NCBI RefSeq assembly: GCF_036324505.1
Contig: NC_086365.1
Coordinates: forward strand, 7,002,655 to 7,066,654
DNA from: Eleginops maclovinus
Taxonomy: Eukaryota; Chordata; Actinopteri; Perciformes; Eleginopidae
Length of the DNA: 64,000 nt
Reading direction: 5' to 3'
Positions 48,111 through 60,082 of the stretch are shown here, one piece after another (the stretch's first letter is position 1; every line of letters starts with the position of its first letter). The notes under the pieces are model-generated. The model searched no databases. It was given only the letters and a program-made list of their open reading frames with translations, and was not told the DNA's origin. The translations under genes and the position numbers were made by a program.

Positions 48111-48419
48111 TCACTGTTGATGGAGTTTGAAACTAATACCTCAGAGAGACCTACACATGAATGCCCAAGCCTAGTGAAAAGAGAGAAAACCGGTTCTATG
48201 ACAAAGGGTTGTTTATCATCCATGAAATATATATAAATACTTATTCTATTCACATAATCAGCATCCAGAATATTTAGTAATGCTATGAGATTCAGTTTTT
48301 CTGAGCTTGTCTTTTTATGGTTTCAGTAGGAAAAAGCTTCAAGTCTAAATCTCTTAAAGTTAATGGGGATCTTTTTCTTTTGTTATCCCTATTTTTGGGT
48401 TTAAAGGCACTGTGAGCAG
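48111..48419. other. Non-coding stretch, no gene seen
   Basis: AT-rich, nothing recognised. Confidence 0.6.
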
Positions 48420-48595
48420 TTGTGGAAGAAGTATTGATTTTAGCAACATTTCAAACATAAGCTATTACAAGTTACAGTCTTGTTTTCAAAGTGGTACTTA
48501 AAGAACAGTACAAAGTAGATGAAAATACTCAGATAGGTATAAGTAGCTTGAAATTGTATAGTACAGTACTCAAAGAAATATACCTTATTACATTT
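48420..48595. repeat. Teleost dispersed repeat, internally deleted
   Basis: TTGTGGAAGAAGTATTGATT, AGTGGTACTTAAAGAACAG, GAAAATACTCAGATAGG and GTACAGTACTCAAAG in series resemble a common fish repeat built of GTACTTAAGTACAGTACTTGAG-like words, recalled from memory. It is probably a non-autonomous DNA transposon. Only the two ends appear to remain. Confidence 0.5.
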
Positions 48596-51500
48596 AGAAG
48601 GCCTCCGTCTATGACATTAACTTTTATGTTCCCTGGGAGAGATTCACACGACTTGCCTCTGTGTCTCTCTCTTCTAAAGCTGATTTAAAATAGCAGTTTT
48701 CGTTAGAGACTACTTCTGAGATTCTGGCCAGGATATGCGGGAACGATCATCAAAGGCTACCTGCCTGCTTTGGCCAGATGGTGCGTTAAAGAGTGAAAAA
48801 TAAGCCTGACCTTCATTGACCACAGCTTGTTCATAATTGCAAATTTAGGCTGTCCTTCTGTTGTTTCTCAACGCTAGAGTACATTTATATTGGATAGACT
48901 TTTCCTACAGTCGGAGTTGTGCATACTTTCAGATTGTCATTACAAGCAGCACTAGTATTTGATTCAACCAATGGTACATTAAAACAGAACAACATCTCTT
49001 CTACTACTTAAAATATTGCAACATATCCCCCTTGAGTATTATTATTCATATTTTATTATTACATACTGTACAAGATGTCATTAAAGAAGTAGCATTATCG
49101 TTGCATTAAAATTAATAGAAGTGCACAAATAAAGTTAAGCTTCTGAGATTATCCTGTGTTGTTCTACGACATATAGTGACGAATAACACACCGAACATTA
49201 GCAGTGGTGTTGTGAAGTCAGGTGACTGTGATGTGGTTTGCTTAAAGCATTGCTTTGACACTAAAAGTGGTGTTAACATGTCGAGGTTAACAAAAAGCGT
49301 AACTGTAATAAACGTGTTAGCCACAGATCATATTTTCTGCAAAATTCCAAATCCAAGTGAAAAATACATTGGCTTTTGTCGACTGAGCTTTTCCATGCTT
49401 ACCTTTGGGTCTACTATTATTTGCTCAACCTAAAACATTTTTACTATAAAGTTGCCTAGAGATTCCACCCTTTAAGATGGTGTTCCCTTCTCTATGTACC
49501 TTGGAGGAAGGCAGAGCTGTCATCATTAACAACCAATATCAGTCCTGTCCGACATGGTAACAGCTCAGGAACAGGGGGGGTAGCAGACGGTGTCATACGG
49601 CAGTCTCATTGCCTCCCACATAAATACAAGTGCCCTTGTGCAAAGGGTTGGCAGGATGGAGGTGTATTCATCTTCTGGCTGTTTGCTCGCAGCCTGGTTG
49701 ATTTCCTTCTGCCAAACTCTTTTAGCCAAATTCAAGTGGGCCTCAGACGAGGCTGCTACAGAGGCTGCCTGTCTGCTGGGGAAGAAGCAACCAGCATCAT
49801 GGAGACAAAGGAAGTGTCTCCATCAACACAGGATGATGGAGACTCCATCTTCCCGGCGGTAATATCTCAATGCCGGATATTGGCTTAGTGTCCCTGCCGC
49901 AAAACAGAGAGACCACCATTGTTCCTTAAACACCGGTCCCTTTAGCTTGTTATTAAATAGATTTTAGATCTAATTTCGAGTCCAAGCTTAATATTGTTTG
50001 TGTCTTTCAATAGACGGCCTTTCCTATTCCATATGAGCTCTGCGGTGTTGTGTACGCTGGAGAATATTTGATGTGTTGTCTAGAAGAGCTAGATAAGTGG
50101 ACACTGGGATGGTCTGCTGCTATATCTCCACGGCAGAGATTTGAATATAAAAGGAGTGCAATAAAGTCAGACCAATGGTTACGGTGAATAAACCCAAATA
50201 TGTATTCAGGCTGTTGTAGTTAACATTGTAGTAAGAAATACAGAATATGTTCTTTCCTTATTTATTTTTAAAGTCCCATAAAACTAAATTTGGATTGGAA
50301 CTTGACTTTTGTCTTTGAAATTAGTTGAAGCTATTACCATTTGATAGTTATTATATGTATTTACGTGAAGAAAAAGTATTTCACACATAACCAACAGGTC
50401 TGAAGTAGCTCCAGTGTTAGTTATTTATTTTACCAAGCGGACATTTCTCTTCATCAGACTCAAGTGGACACTGCAGCGCCATCTCAGATATACAGATGAT
50501 GCACATTATGTAACTGCGTGCTCTGAAAACAAGTTGAAAGACATAAAGAAAAACAATCTACCCAATACGGTTCTTACATAATACCCACCATAATATTTAC
50601 CCGCTAATACAACCAAAAGACCTGAAAGAGCCTCTGGAACATGAAGAGACGAGGACACTCCAGTCTGATGAGACTGATGGCTTTGTTCACTAGACAAGCA
50701 CTGACATCTCCACCATAATAATGTTTGAGCTCCAGCGTGCTCCCTGGAGGAATGTTTGCCGTCGATATTAGTGTGTACAACGGATGGCATAAAATATCTC
50801 CTGTCAATATGAGAGCAAAGCATGAAAGACAGCCTACCAAAGTTGGGATGGTGCAAAGCTATGGAAGCATCAAACACACAGATGATGTTTGTTTTGGAGC
50901 TTTGAAAGATAGGAAATCCACCATTATGCATAATCGATACAATCAATCAAAATCACGATATGGGTGTAGCTTAAGTTTTGTGGAGCAGCAGAGCTATCAC
51001 TGAAAAAAATCATTGACTACAGACTTCAGAAGATTGATTTGTTAGGTGGAGATCCTCTTAAACAATAACATCATGAACATTTGAATGAAAATAATCATTC
51101 CATTCGATATCGTGAGTCATTAGCAATCAGTCAAAACATCTCAACAAGGTCATTTTTCTAAATCCCTCAGGCCTAATTTTAACTATAACTACAGGCTAAC
51201 CTTTACTTACCTAACTTACTGTAGAGTCATGGGATCTTGTAAAATATTCAGACATTTATAATACTTAACGACATTTTAAAAAATATCCTAGACTTTCTTT
51301 TTCATTTTTCTGTAAATGTTTCTTAACTGTTTTTGAAGGGCTCCTGTTGGAGGACATACGGTAATTGCATTCTTCTCTCTCTGCTATGCACTGAACATAT
51401 AAATGGCAACACAATAATTAACATTCAACTAAGGTTTAGTGAAGAACACCACTTCGGCGGATTTCAGGGCATTTCCTGCATACCAATTGAGAACAGACAT

Positions 51501-52226
51501 TGTAATTGTATGCGTCCCACAGTGAAGTTTAGCTATATTGCCCTTATACTTGGATTCAAGGGTTGTTATTCTCTCTTGACCCCTCTAGTGTAAAAATAGA
51601 CATGTCGTCAGATGTCTTTAGGCCCTCTTCATCCCGCTCACTGGGTGTCAATGACTGCCAATGACTGCCAGTGAGGCTGACTGGTATCCCTGTGCAATTG
51701 AGGACTAGCCTATATTTGGACCATATATCCCAAGGTGTTTGTTTTTCACTGTTGCACACTCACCAAACACCTTTTCAGTGAAAGCAACGAGTTGGCTTTC
51801 TAAGCCCTCCTGCGGTCTGCTGCTAAATATCAGCCTCTAATTAGCTGCTGTTTATATCTTTCACAGCATCCCCTTTTGGAAGGCGGCAGAAAATCAGAAC
51901 CAGAGCTGGCCTGCTATTAGCAATCAATGGATGAAACTTCCTCTGCCTTTTCTCTCTCTCTCCTACTGTACACTTATATCCAGCGAAGAGGGGATCACTA
52001 AATGTTGCTTTTATCCACATGTTGGCAAGACAATTGTGTGTTTTTTAAGCTGCAACTAGAAGCTCTTTACCCCTTTTGGTAGGATGGTAGTCAGAAACCC
52101 GACCCCTTTAGTTGGCCTTGATTTTTGTTGACATACTGTAGAAGGCTGAAATTGAGCATGAAGGTCACGTGTTTGTGAGGTTATGGGGGTGTTCAAAGAA
52201 GTAGCCATTGCACATTTGAGCTCCTT
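48596..52226. other. Non-coding stretch, no gene seen
   Basis: About 3.6 kb without recognisable exons. Overlapping frames on both strands at 50506-51003 and 49590-49862 show no domain. No transposon ends were identified. Confidence 0.5.
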
Positions 52227-52668
52227 CACTGGTAAAAATGCTGCTCCAAAATCTAGTAAAGAAATAATAAAAACAAGGTGTTTTTGCTTCTAATAAGTAA
52301 AAACAAACTGCCAATAGAACAAGTGAACATTTGCTTTGTGAGATTTCTTGAAATAAGATGGGATCTTTAGATACATTAGATCCTGTTATTAACTGGAAAT
52401 ACTTATTTTGAACTATATTTTTACCTGGATCAGGAAATGTTGTCACAAAATAAGCCAGACATGATCAAAAGTTTTCTGTTTTCTGATGATTTTCTGATAA
52501 AAATGTAAAATAATACTTGTTTCATCTGAGATGCATCTAACAACAAGACCCTTTATCTCACTGCATTGTTACTTCTTAAATAATTATGTCTCATATCAAG
52601 TGTAAAGACATATTCTGTCTAGATATTAGACAAATATACTTGTAAGATTTCAAGTTTTTACAGTTGTG
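52227..52668. mobile_element. MITE-like dispersed repeat with short inverted ends
   Basis: The left end CACTGGTAAAAA (52227-52238) and the right end TTTTTACAGTTG (52655-52666) are imperfect inverted repeats. The interior has AGAACAAGTGAACATTTGC, GAGATTTCTTGAAATAAG and TACTTGTAAGATTTCAAG, words I recognise from an abundant non-coding fish repeat. No transposase is present, and the superfamily is unknown. Confidence 0.45.
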
Positions 52669-53554
52669 GGTTGGGTAAAATAAACCTTCTTTTTGAGTTC
52701 AGACTAAAGTATGCCAAATGTGTCTTAGTTAGGCTCCTATTTGTGAGTATTTAAAGGGGAAGTTCTGACTCCCCTCTGATTCATAAAGCTTGTCTGTACT
52801 ATTAACACTTTCAAGTGGCCTCACATACTGCATGTTTTTGACTGCCTTATGGTGTACCATCTGGAGTGTGCAAATAAAATGACTTGTGTCTGTCACTAAT
52901 TACCGTTAACCTTATTAACACTAGAGGATAGTGGGATGAAGCCAAGTATCAATGATAGAAACCCGAATGGTTAAAACTAAGGTATACTTTAGGCCAAATG
53001 CAAAATCTTTTAGAAGGTGTTTGTGTTGCAGAATTGATTTTTAAAGTAAAATAATGAAAGAAAAAAGATACATTAAGGTAATAATCATTTACAAAGTGCC
53101 CCATCTGTCTATCATGAATGACATTATGCTCGTATTTCTTGACTGATGAGATCTGCTTGAGAATAACAACTTTTCTCTCCCTACAACAAATCAACACTTC
53201 TCTTTAGAAAGAAATGCTTTTCTAGAAGGGTAAAAAGGATCTTCTCATTCCAACAAAAAACATCTATGTCATAGTGAATTATTTGATACGATATTATTGG
53301 ATATTATGCCACTTCTCTGGAGAATCAGCCTGCTCCTAATCACTTAATAGTGGACATAAGGAAACTAAGATTGGACTTAATTAATGAATGTATTACTCGT
53401 TAACTACTGTAAAAGTCCTGCCTTCAGGCGCAAGTAGTTTTTATTAAAGACTTCACATAATCAATTCAGAATTATGCTGGACATAAAAGGGCTCATTGAC
53501 CCACTTTTCATGGACTCATTTGACCCTTTTTTTTTTTACTTGGTGTCTGGAATA
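52669..53554. other. Non-coding stretch, no gene seen
   Basis: AT-rich; nothing recognised. Confidence 0.6.
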
Positions 53555-53700
53555 TAACATAAGATAAGATGTACCTTTATTAACCCCCGTGGGGAAATTC
53601 AGTGGTTTAAGCAGCAACAGAATAAGAATGAGAAACAGGACAGTGTGGTTCACACAGGATAATCAAACAAAAATAAAAGGATGTACAGTTAAAAAAAAAA
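53555..53700 (-). repeat. 3' tail of a LINE or SINE
   Basis: On the minus strand CACTGAATTTCCCCACGGGG, GTTAATAAAGGTACATC and TTATCTTATG are the common 3' end of fish CR1/L2-group LINEs and the SINEs that share their tails, ending in a short TTATC-type microsatellite. Only the terminal part is certain; the upstream limit is approximate. Confidence 0.55.
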
Positions 53701-54146
53701 AAATGGAATTAAGGACTTCAATGAACATATGTATTTACATTGATTGATATGGGTGAAGGTCTTTGAGCAAAAGTGCAGGCTTAATGTGCAGTCCGATGTG
53801 CATTTACCTTGCATTTTATATAATGTTTAATGTTAACATTGTCTTATTTACTTTTAATGTACAGTATGTCCTTAAGGCAGATGTCTTTATGCTTCTGGAA
53901 ACTGACATCATTTTGTTTATTTTTTTAGTGGACTGCCATTTGGAAAAGAAGACAGGAAAGGAAGAACCCTTTGGTCTGAAGAAATTGTAAGTTTCTATCC
54001 ATTTGCAGTTATTGAATCATGTGACCCGTCTGTATATAAGACACTATTACGTAGGTCATTCACAGCATGCCACACATCCCTGATTTCCCCCAATTATGTA
54101 ATTTATAAAGGTAGCCTAATTATGTTTACCTAAAGGAACATCTTGG

Positions 54147-54147
<1 letters not shown>
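53701..54147. other. Non-coding stretch, no gene seen
   Basis: AT-rich; short chance frame at 53763-53990. Confidence 0.6.

Positions 54148-54232
<85 letters not shown>
54148..54232. repeat. (CA)n microsatellite, about 85 bp
   Basis: Uninterrupted CA repeat of about 42 units. It accounts for the Thr/His frame there. Confidence 0.98.
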
Positions 54233-54234
<2 letters not shown>

Positions 54235-57200
54235 CAATCAAATCAGTCAATCCAACAGGGAGTCAGGCAGCCTGATGGCCTATGGTCTCATTGGAGATGC
54301 AGACGTTGTCCTGTTGCTTCCTTTAATGAGATTTTGAGGCGTGCAATCTAAAATTCACCACCGAGGCTCCAACATGGCCCCCGAGCCTGTAACCCAGAAG
54401 GCTGTGTGCTAATTCAATGGAGTTAAGTCAGCTGTGATCAGAAGGACTGGAGTGGTCATTCACTGAAGAGGATGAGAGGCTTTTTCTATACATGATGTAC
54501 TAATAGCCCACATTCGTGTTCACTCTCTATTTAGTAGACGGGGCTAGAGTCTGAAAGGAGGAGCTTTAGGGCTGAAATTATCTTAAAAACCAACACTGGT
54601 TTGCCCACAAAAGAATATAAAGCCTGCATATAAATAGCAAATGGAAAACTAAAGACACATCTTTTTAGCCTGACCTTTAGTATATGTGCTGTTATTTTGT
54701 TTTATTCAACTACTTTTGCCTCATTTCTTATTATGAATGTTTTTCGACACACTTGCGCAGATTCTCCTGAGTACTGTGAGAGCGAAAAGCTTGATCAAAG
54801 TAAATGCAAACACATTTCAGTGCCTAGTTTTATAAACCTCTGAAGACTTCAACGGAAATAGGCCTACATTTACTTAAGAAAAATGTAAATGTATTATAAA
54901 CAATCACTGGCTTAAAACTGCACTCTGTGTGTTAAGCTTAGTTTCCGCTGTCATAAATAGGGTGGCTTGGTTAAATTAAAAAGGCAGTTAGGATTGTTTG
55001 GATAATGTTACAGTGGAGTAGGTTTCTCTCTCTATGCCATACATTGAATTTTTCATTGCATATTTAACATGTGTTTGTAGTCCTATCATATCAATGCAAC
55101 ACTGACCTTGACATTTGGCGGAATGTGGACGGATGAATAGAGTAGTAATATTTTTAATCAACACTGTCTGATTTGACGTAGTGGAGCACCCACTCCTCTT
55201 TGGATGATGGAGCTTCGTCCCCGCTGTCAGCAGTGATTGATGCACTGTGCACTTCCCACCTTCCCTCGCCAGTGTTCACTGCTGTTTACGCCTCATACTT
55301 GATCTCACATCCAGAGCGGCCTCAGCCTCCTCCTATTAGGATGCGTATTAATCATCCTTCATGCCATGTGATTGGGTTAAATCCCAGTGTCATATGGTTC
55401 CACATTTTGCCTTAGAAAATTGCATTTGTATCTTCTTTTACATTAGCAACCACTGCTAATCCCCAGAAAGAATTATAGCCTCCTGCTGTAATCCTGTGTT
55501 TCCTGTGGTTCAAAATACAAAACAAAAAAAAAGGTCGGAGATGTTTTGACAAAATTATCCATGTGAATAAAAGACAAGCCCTAAGTGCTCCCAGCATCTC
55601 AATTTTGTTGTTTTGCAGTACTGATTTATTTTTCTATCGCTTATAGTAAACATAATTATGGGGACAATTTAAAAACCTTACGTCCCATTTAGTAATTTGT
55701 TGGTGTTGACAGCAGGATTTTTAATGTCTTGCTAATTTGCGTGTGTTTTATAGAGATTGGACCAGAAAGCTCTGTAACCTGCAGATATTTTTAGTGTGCA
55801 TAAAAGAGATAGAAGTCTGATTCACTTCACACACCTTAAGGACTAAAAGATGGCTGCTTCAGAGTGCGCATTTCCTAAATAAAAGAAAACAGTGTTGCAC
55901 AATACGTTTGTGGCTTTTTGTGTACTGTCTCTTTGAACTTACTAGCTGTTACTTAGCCAGGTACTGTATGTTGTCTGTAGGCTTGAAGTGATTCATTAAG
56001 GAAAAGCAGGTATACAATAATCTACAGCTACTATTTGACTGTGACGTAGAGCAAGTATTTAGACTTATACAAAATGGTCATAGGTTTGAAAAAATAAAAA
56101 TGTTGTTAAATGTAATTTGTGCTATTGTTGGGTTTTTGATCAAAACTCACTTACACAAAAAACTAAAATGGTGAACATGATTAACAATCGTTAGCATTGA
56201 GTTCAATGCACCTCTGTCCCACCATACAGAGCTGGTTCCTTTTTAAATGGTCATTGAGTCAAAAGCCCTTAACACACCATTGCACATGGTATTAAATCAG
56301 TCTTAAGATGTTGATAAAGATAATGATAACCCCAGTGAGGTTTGACGTTGTGTATACGTAAAGTAAGACCTAGCAATATAATCAGAGGTGATAACCCCCT
56401 AATATCATTTTCTAATTAAAAGGCTTCAATTTAAGTAATTATTTTATTGTTGGTACCAATGAAATATTATTACAATTACTAGTTTTCCACTTTCCCACAG
56501 CGGACTAGATAATTTCCCGTCCTTTTGGCTGTTGTTTGCCAGCACAAAAAGCTCAACAGTGAAGGTTAGTATTCAGCCATGTTTCATTTCTGAGGGGACT
56601 GACAGCACTTCCTGTTCTCTTTTTTTAATCTCGCTGTGTTGCTATTTCATTTCCGGCCTTTTCCGGCCTTGCTCATTGTATCATTGTGATCTTGCTCTTT
56701 GATAATGGTTGGGTGACAGTAGGCGGACACAATTTGGTGTCATTTGCAGACTTGGGAATCTGCTTCAGGCAAGTGCTCACCATATTCCTGTGCAATAACG
56801 GACTATTACTGTTGTTAAATGTTAGGTGATTTCTTTTTTCCAAATCCAATAGAAGCTAATTTTATGAAAACGACTTGCTCGTGCTTGTTGCCCTGTTTGA
56901 TTTATTTCTGGATATGCAACAGAAATCAAAGACCGAAACCTACTTTGATGGATATATTATATAATAATGGATAGAACAAAGAAATGGGGCAACACAAATA
57001 AAACCCAATCTGTATATAAATAAATATAAATAAATCTGGTTGCGTCATACATTATTTTAAAGGGTCACAAACAGCATAATATCGTTTCTTGCAAATGCAT
57101 GCTTGTGTGCAGAACAGTTCCTCACTGTCTGTGACGTGCGCTTGAGGCTGCCACGCAGTGTTTAGTAACCATCAGACTATGATCCTTATATGGTGAAAAA

Positions 57201-58869
57201 AGCTCCCCTCTGGATAGGCTTAAGAGCAGACAACACATGAGGGAAGATGGCCTGGCCTCTTCAAAATGGCCACAGGGAAGCCAGTTCCCACAATGCTCCA
57301 ATTCCCCTGGCTCCTTGGTGTCGATCTGTCCTTTGTGAGCCAAAGTGTCTGAGACACATTGCGGTCACCATGGGCTGGAGGAGATATGACAAATACAAAA
57401 GACAGACCCTGTTTGCTTCTCTCCCTTGAGACAAGACTCTGGCTCATTGATATTGTCTGAGCTAAGCTGTCAAAGACACTTTTGGTTTATTCACATCGCT
57501 GTCAAATTCATTAGTGAAGTTTCACAAAGGTTGCATACATGGATGGTAAAAAATAGGTCTTGGAAAGCTCTGAGTTATTTTAACTGTATTTCATGCAGCA
57601 ATTCTTGCTTCAATAATGAGGAACAGGTCAACTGTCCATTTAAATAACAGCAGGCTAAAACCATTTAATTGACAGAACTTGTCAAGTCTTTAGGAACATT
57701 AATGTGGCATTTTAATTCAACATCTCAACTGTTAACCTTGAAATAGGACTTGCGCGAGATGTCTCTCACACTCATGTCTTCCGTGAGGCTCAAACCTGCT
57801 TTCTCTTGTTACATCAACATGTCATCGTATAGTACAAATTCTTTCCCACACAATCTTCCAATGGAGATTCCCCACCATCAAATGTGAGCTCACATTTCAT
57901 TAGAAGACATGAATCAATTGACTAGGCAAAGAGTGTGTTTTTAGATTTGTAATGTCCTAAAAAGCCAATTAACAAACTGAAATTTGTCCCCCAATGTGAG
58001 GTGACATGAGCTAGTTTGGGCGAAATGCTTGAGTCTTTTGATAGGTCCATTTTCCTAACTTAACTATCATCTTTTAAGTGACTGTGCGATCTTTTTACCA
58101 ACCATGACTTGCTTGAAATGAACCAAACCAAGTGAACTGCTGATGTGACTGCACTGCACCCACAATGATTCAAAAACCAAATATATCTGCGTACAACAGA
58201 GCCTGAAAATTGCTGATAGGAAAAAAACAGATGCACAGTCCCAACCCACTCCACTGATTAGTGTAAACGGAAAATCGTCTCATGTACCAAAGGTGGCAGA
58301 AAAGATGGCAGGCATCATATTAAAAAGATCAAAGTCGTTTCATTTTAATCTGTTCCTTGACTGTGTGAAATATCTGGGGCAGGGAAGCCTCTGAAACTGC
58401 TCTTAGATCAGCTTCTGGTGACTCATCACAATGCCTGAGCCCAAGGCACTTTCAAACCGGGTCAATGTCAATACTAAGAAACATTTGTTTGGTGTAGCAC
58501 CACAGGGAGGCTAAAACATCTGAGTTTTGGGAAATGTAATACTGTGAGTGGGCGGGTATGGTTGTGTGTAGGTGTGAGGTAAAGACTGTGGCTCATATCT
58601 CTGTTTCCACTCTTCAGGGAGTGTTGTATTCTTTCTCTTGGGGGATTAAGCTGTGGCTGGGTAAATACTCAAAGAGTAGAAGAAGCCCACTCTTTCTGCC
58701 TTAAGAACATACAGGACAAATATCGCTCTAAACGATATCTGCTCTCCACATTCTTCTTTTTCTCTGAAGTACTGTTAAATATGATAATAGCAAAGCTTAT
58801 GTTTGACATCAAAGATTAGAACATTTAGTTTTTCTAACATTTCATAAAAACCCTACTCAGAGATGTGTT
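54233..58869. other. Non-coding stretch, no gene seen
   Basis: About 4.6 kb with no convincing exon or transposon. Frames on both strands at 57122-57447 overlap and have no motifs. A small tandem TTTCCGGCCTTTTCCGGCC occurs near 56649. Confidence 0.5.
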
Positions 58870-59035
58870 GAAATCTGGCTGCATTCTTTTGGCAGTGTAT
58901 TAGTGACCTCTCAATATTGAGGGACATGGAGGAGGTATGGCATGCGTATTTGGTTCTAGGATGGATCCGTACTTGGGTCCTACACACGTGAACTAAGTCC
59001 TGATACATGGGCCGCCAGCTCTATCAGGTGAGCTA

Positions 59036-60066
59036 CAGTGGGGCAAAAAAGTATTTAGTCAGCCACCAATTGTGCAAGTTCTCCCATTTAAAAAGATGAG
59101 AGAGGCCTGTCATTTTTATCATAGGTATACCTCAACTATGAGAGACAGAATGAGAAAAAAAAATCCAGGAAATCACATTGTAGGATTTTTAATGAATTAA
59201 TTGGTAAATTCCTCGGTAAAATAAGTATTTGGTCACCTACAAACAAGCAAGATTTCTGGCTCTCACAGACCTGTAACTTCGTCTTTAAGAGGCTCCTCTG
59301 TCCTCCACTCATTACCTGTATTAATGGCACCTTTTTGAACTCGTTATCAGTATAAAAGACACCTGTCCACAACGTCAAACAGTCATACTCCAAACTCCAC
59401 TATGGCCAAGACCAAAGAGCTGTCAAAGGAGACCAGAGACAACATTGTAGACCTGCACCAGGCTGGGAAAACTGAATCTGCAATAGGTAAGCAGCTTGGT
59501 GTGAAGAAATCAACTGTGGGAGCAATTATTAGGAAATGGAAGACATACAAGACCACTGCTAATCTCCCTCGATCTGAGGCTCCACGCAAGATCTCACCCC
59601 GTGGGGTCAAAATGATCACAAGAACGGTGAGCAAAAATCCCAGAACCACACGGGGGGACCTAGTGAATGACCTGCAGAGAGCTGGGACCAAAGTAACAGA
59701 GGCTACCATCAGTAACACACTACGCCGCCAGGGACTTAAATCCTGCAGTTCCAGACGTGTCCCCCTGCTTAAGCCAGTACATGTCCAGGCCCGTCTGAAG
59801 TTTGCTAGAGGGCATTTGGATGATCCAGAAGAGGATTGGGAGAATGTCATATGGTCAGATGAAACCAAAATAGAACTTTTTGGTAAAAAATCAACTCGTC
59901 GTGTTTGGAGGAGAAAGAATGCAGAGTTGCATCATGATTTTTTTTTTCTCATTTTGTCTCTCATAGTTGAGGTATACCTATGATAAAAATTACAGGCCTC
60001 TCTCATCTTTTTAAATGGGAGAACTTGCACAATTGGTGGCTGACTAAATACTTTTTTGCCCCACTG
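59036..60066 (+). mobile_element. Tc1-like DNA transposon, internally deleted (1031 bp)
   Basis: The ends CAGTGGGGCAAAAAAGTATT are inverted at both sides and flanked by TA (59034-59035, 60067-60068). The inverted repeats are about 130 bases (59036-59165, 59937-60066) and differ at only two substitutions and one base in an A/T run by eye, indicating a recent copy. Full-length relatives are about 1.5-1.6 kb; the 3' half of the transposase gene is missing. Confidence 0.93.
59402..59983 (+). pseudogene. Truncated Tc1 transposase: DNA-binding domain plus first catalytic Asp
   Basis: The frame opens at the family start [20 protein letters not shown], about 366 bases inside the left end, and is intact for about 177 codons. 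Residues 1-50 form the first helix-turn-helix (paired-like) and about 70-125 the second. [10 protein letters not shown] carries the first catalytic Asp at residue 153. After RRKNAEL the frame jumps directly into the right inverted repeat and ends with about 15 unrelated residues. The second Asp and the Glu of DD34E are gone, so it cannot catalyse transposition. It could still encode a protein that binds the inverted repeats, acting as a repressor, if it were transcribed. Confidence 0.88.
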
Positions 60067-60082
60067 TATATGGCGGCCCAGG

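Larger units (their letters stand above)
58870..60082 (-). mobile_element. tRNA-derived SINE split by a Tc1 insertion
   Basis: Removing the Tc1 insert (59036-60066 and one TA), the minus strand reads GGGCCGCCATATAGCTCACC then TGATAGAGCTGGCGGCCCA. Within this, TAGCTCACCTGATAGAGC is a clear tRNA A box. About 45 bases on, AAGTACGGATCCATCC resembles a decayed B box. The following part (AATACGCATGCCATACCTCC, CACTAATACACTGCC) resembles the tail I recall from common fish tRNA-type SINEs. The copy is old; 3' limits are approximate. Confidence 0.55.

Noticed and set aside
54143..54337. Thr/His-rich frame
   Set aside because: Reading of the CA microsatellite.
59383..59868. 161-codon minus-strand frame
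   Set aside because: Antisense of the Tc1 transposase frame; no independent motifs.
60067..60082. Functional tRNA gene on the minus strand
   Set aside because: Only an A box is clear, the B box is decayed, the acceptor stem is not closed by a normal 3' end, and the Tc1 splits it; a SINE fits better.
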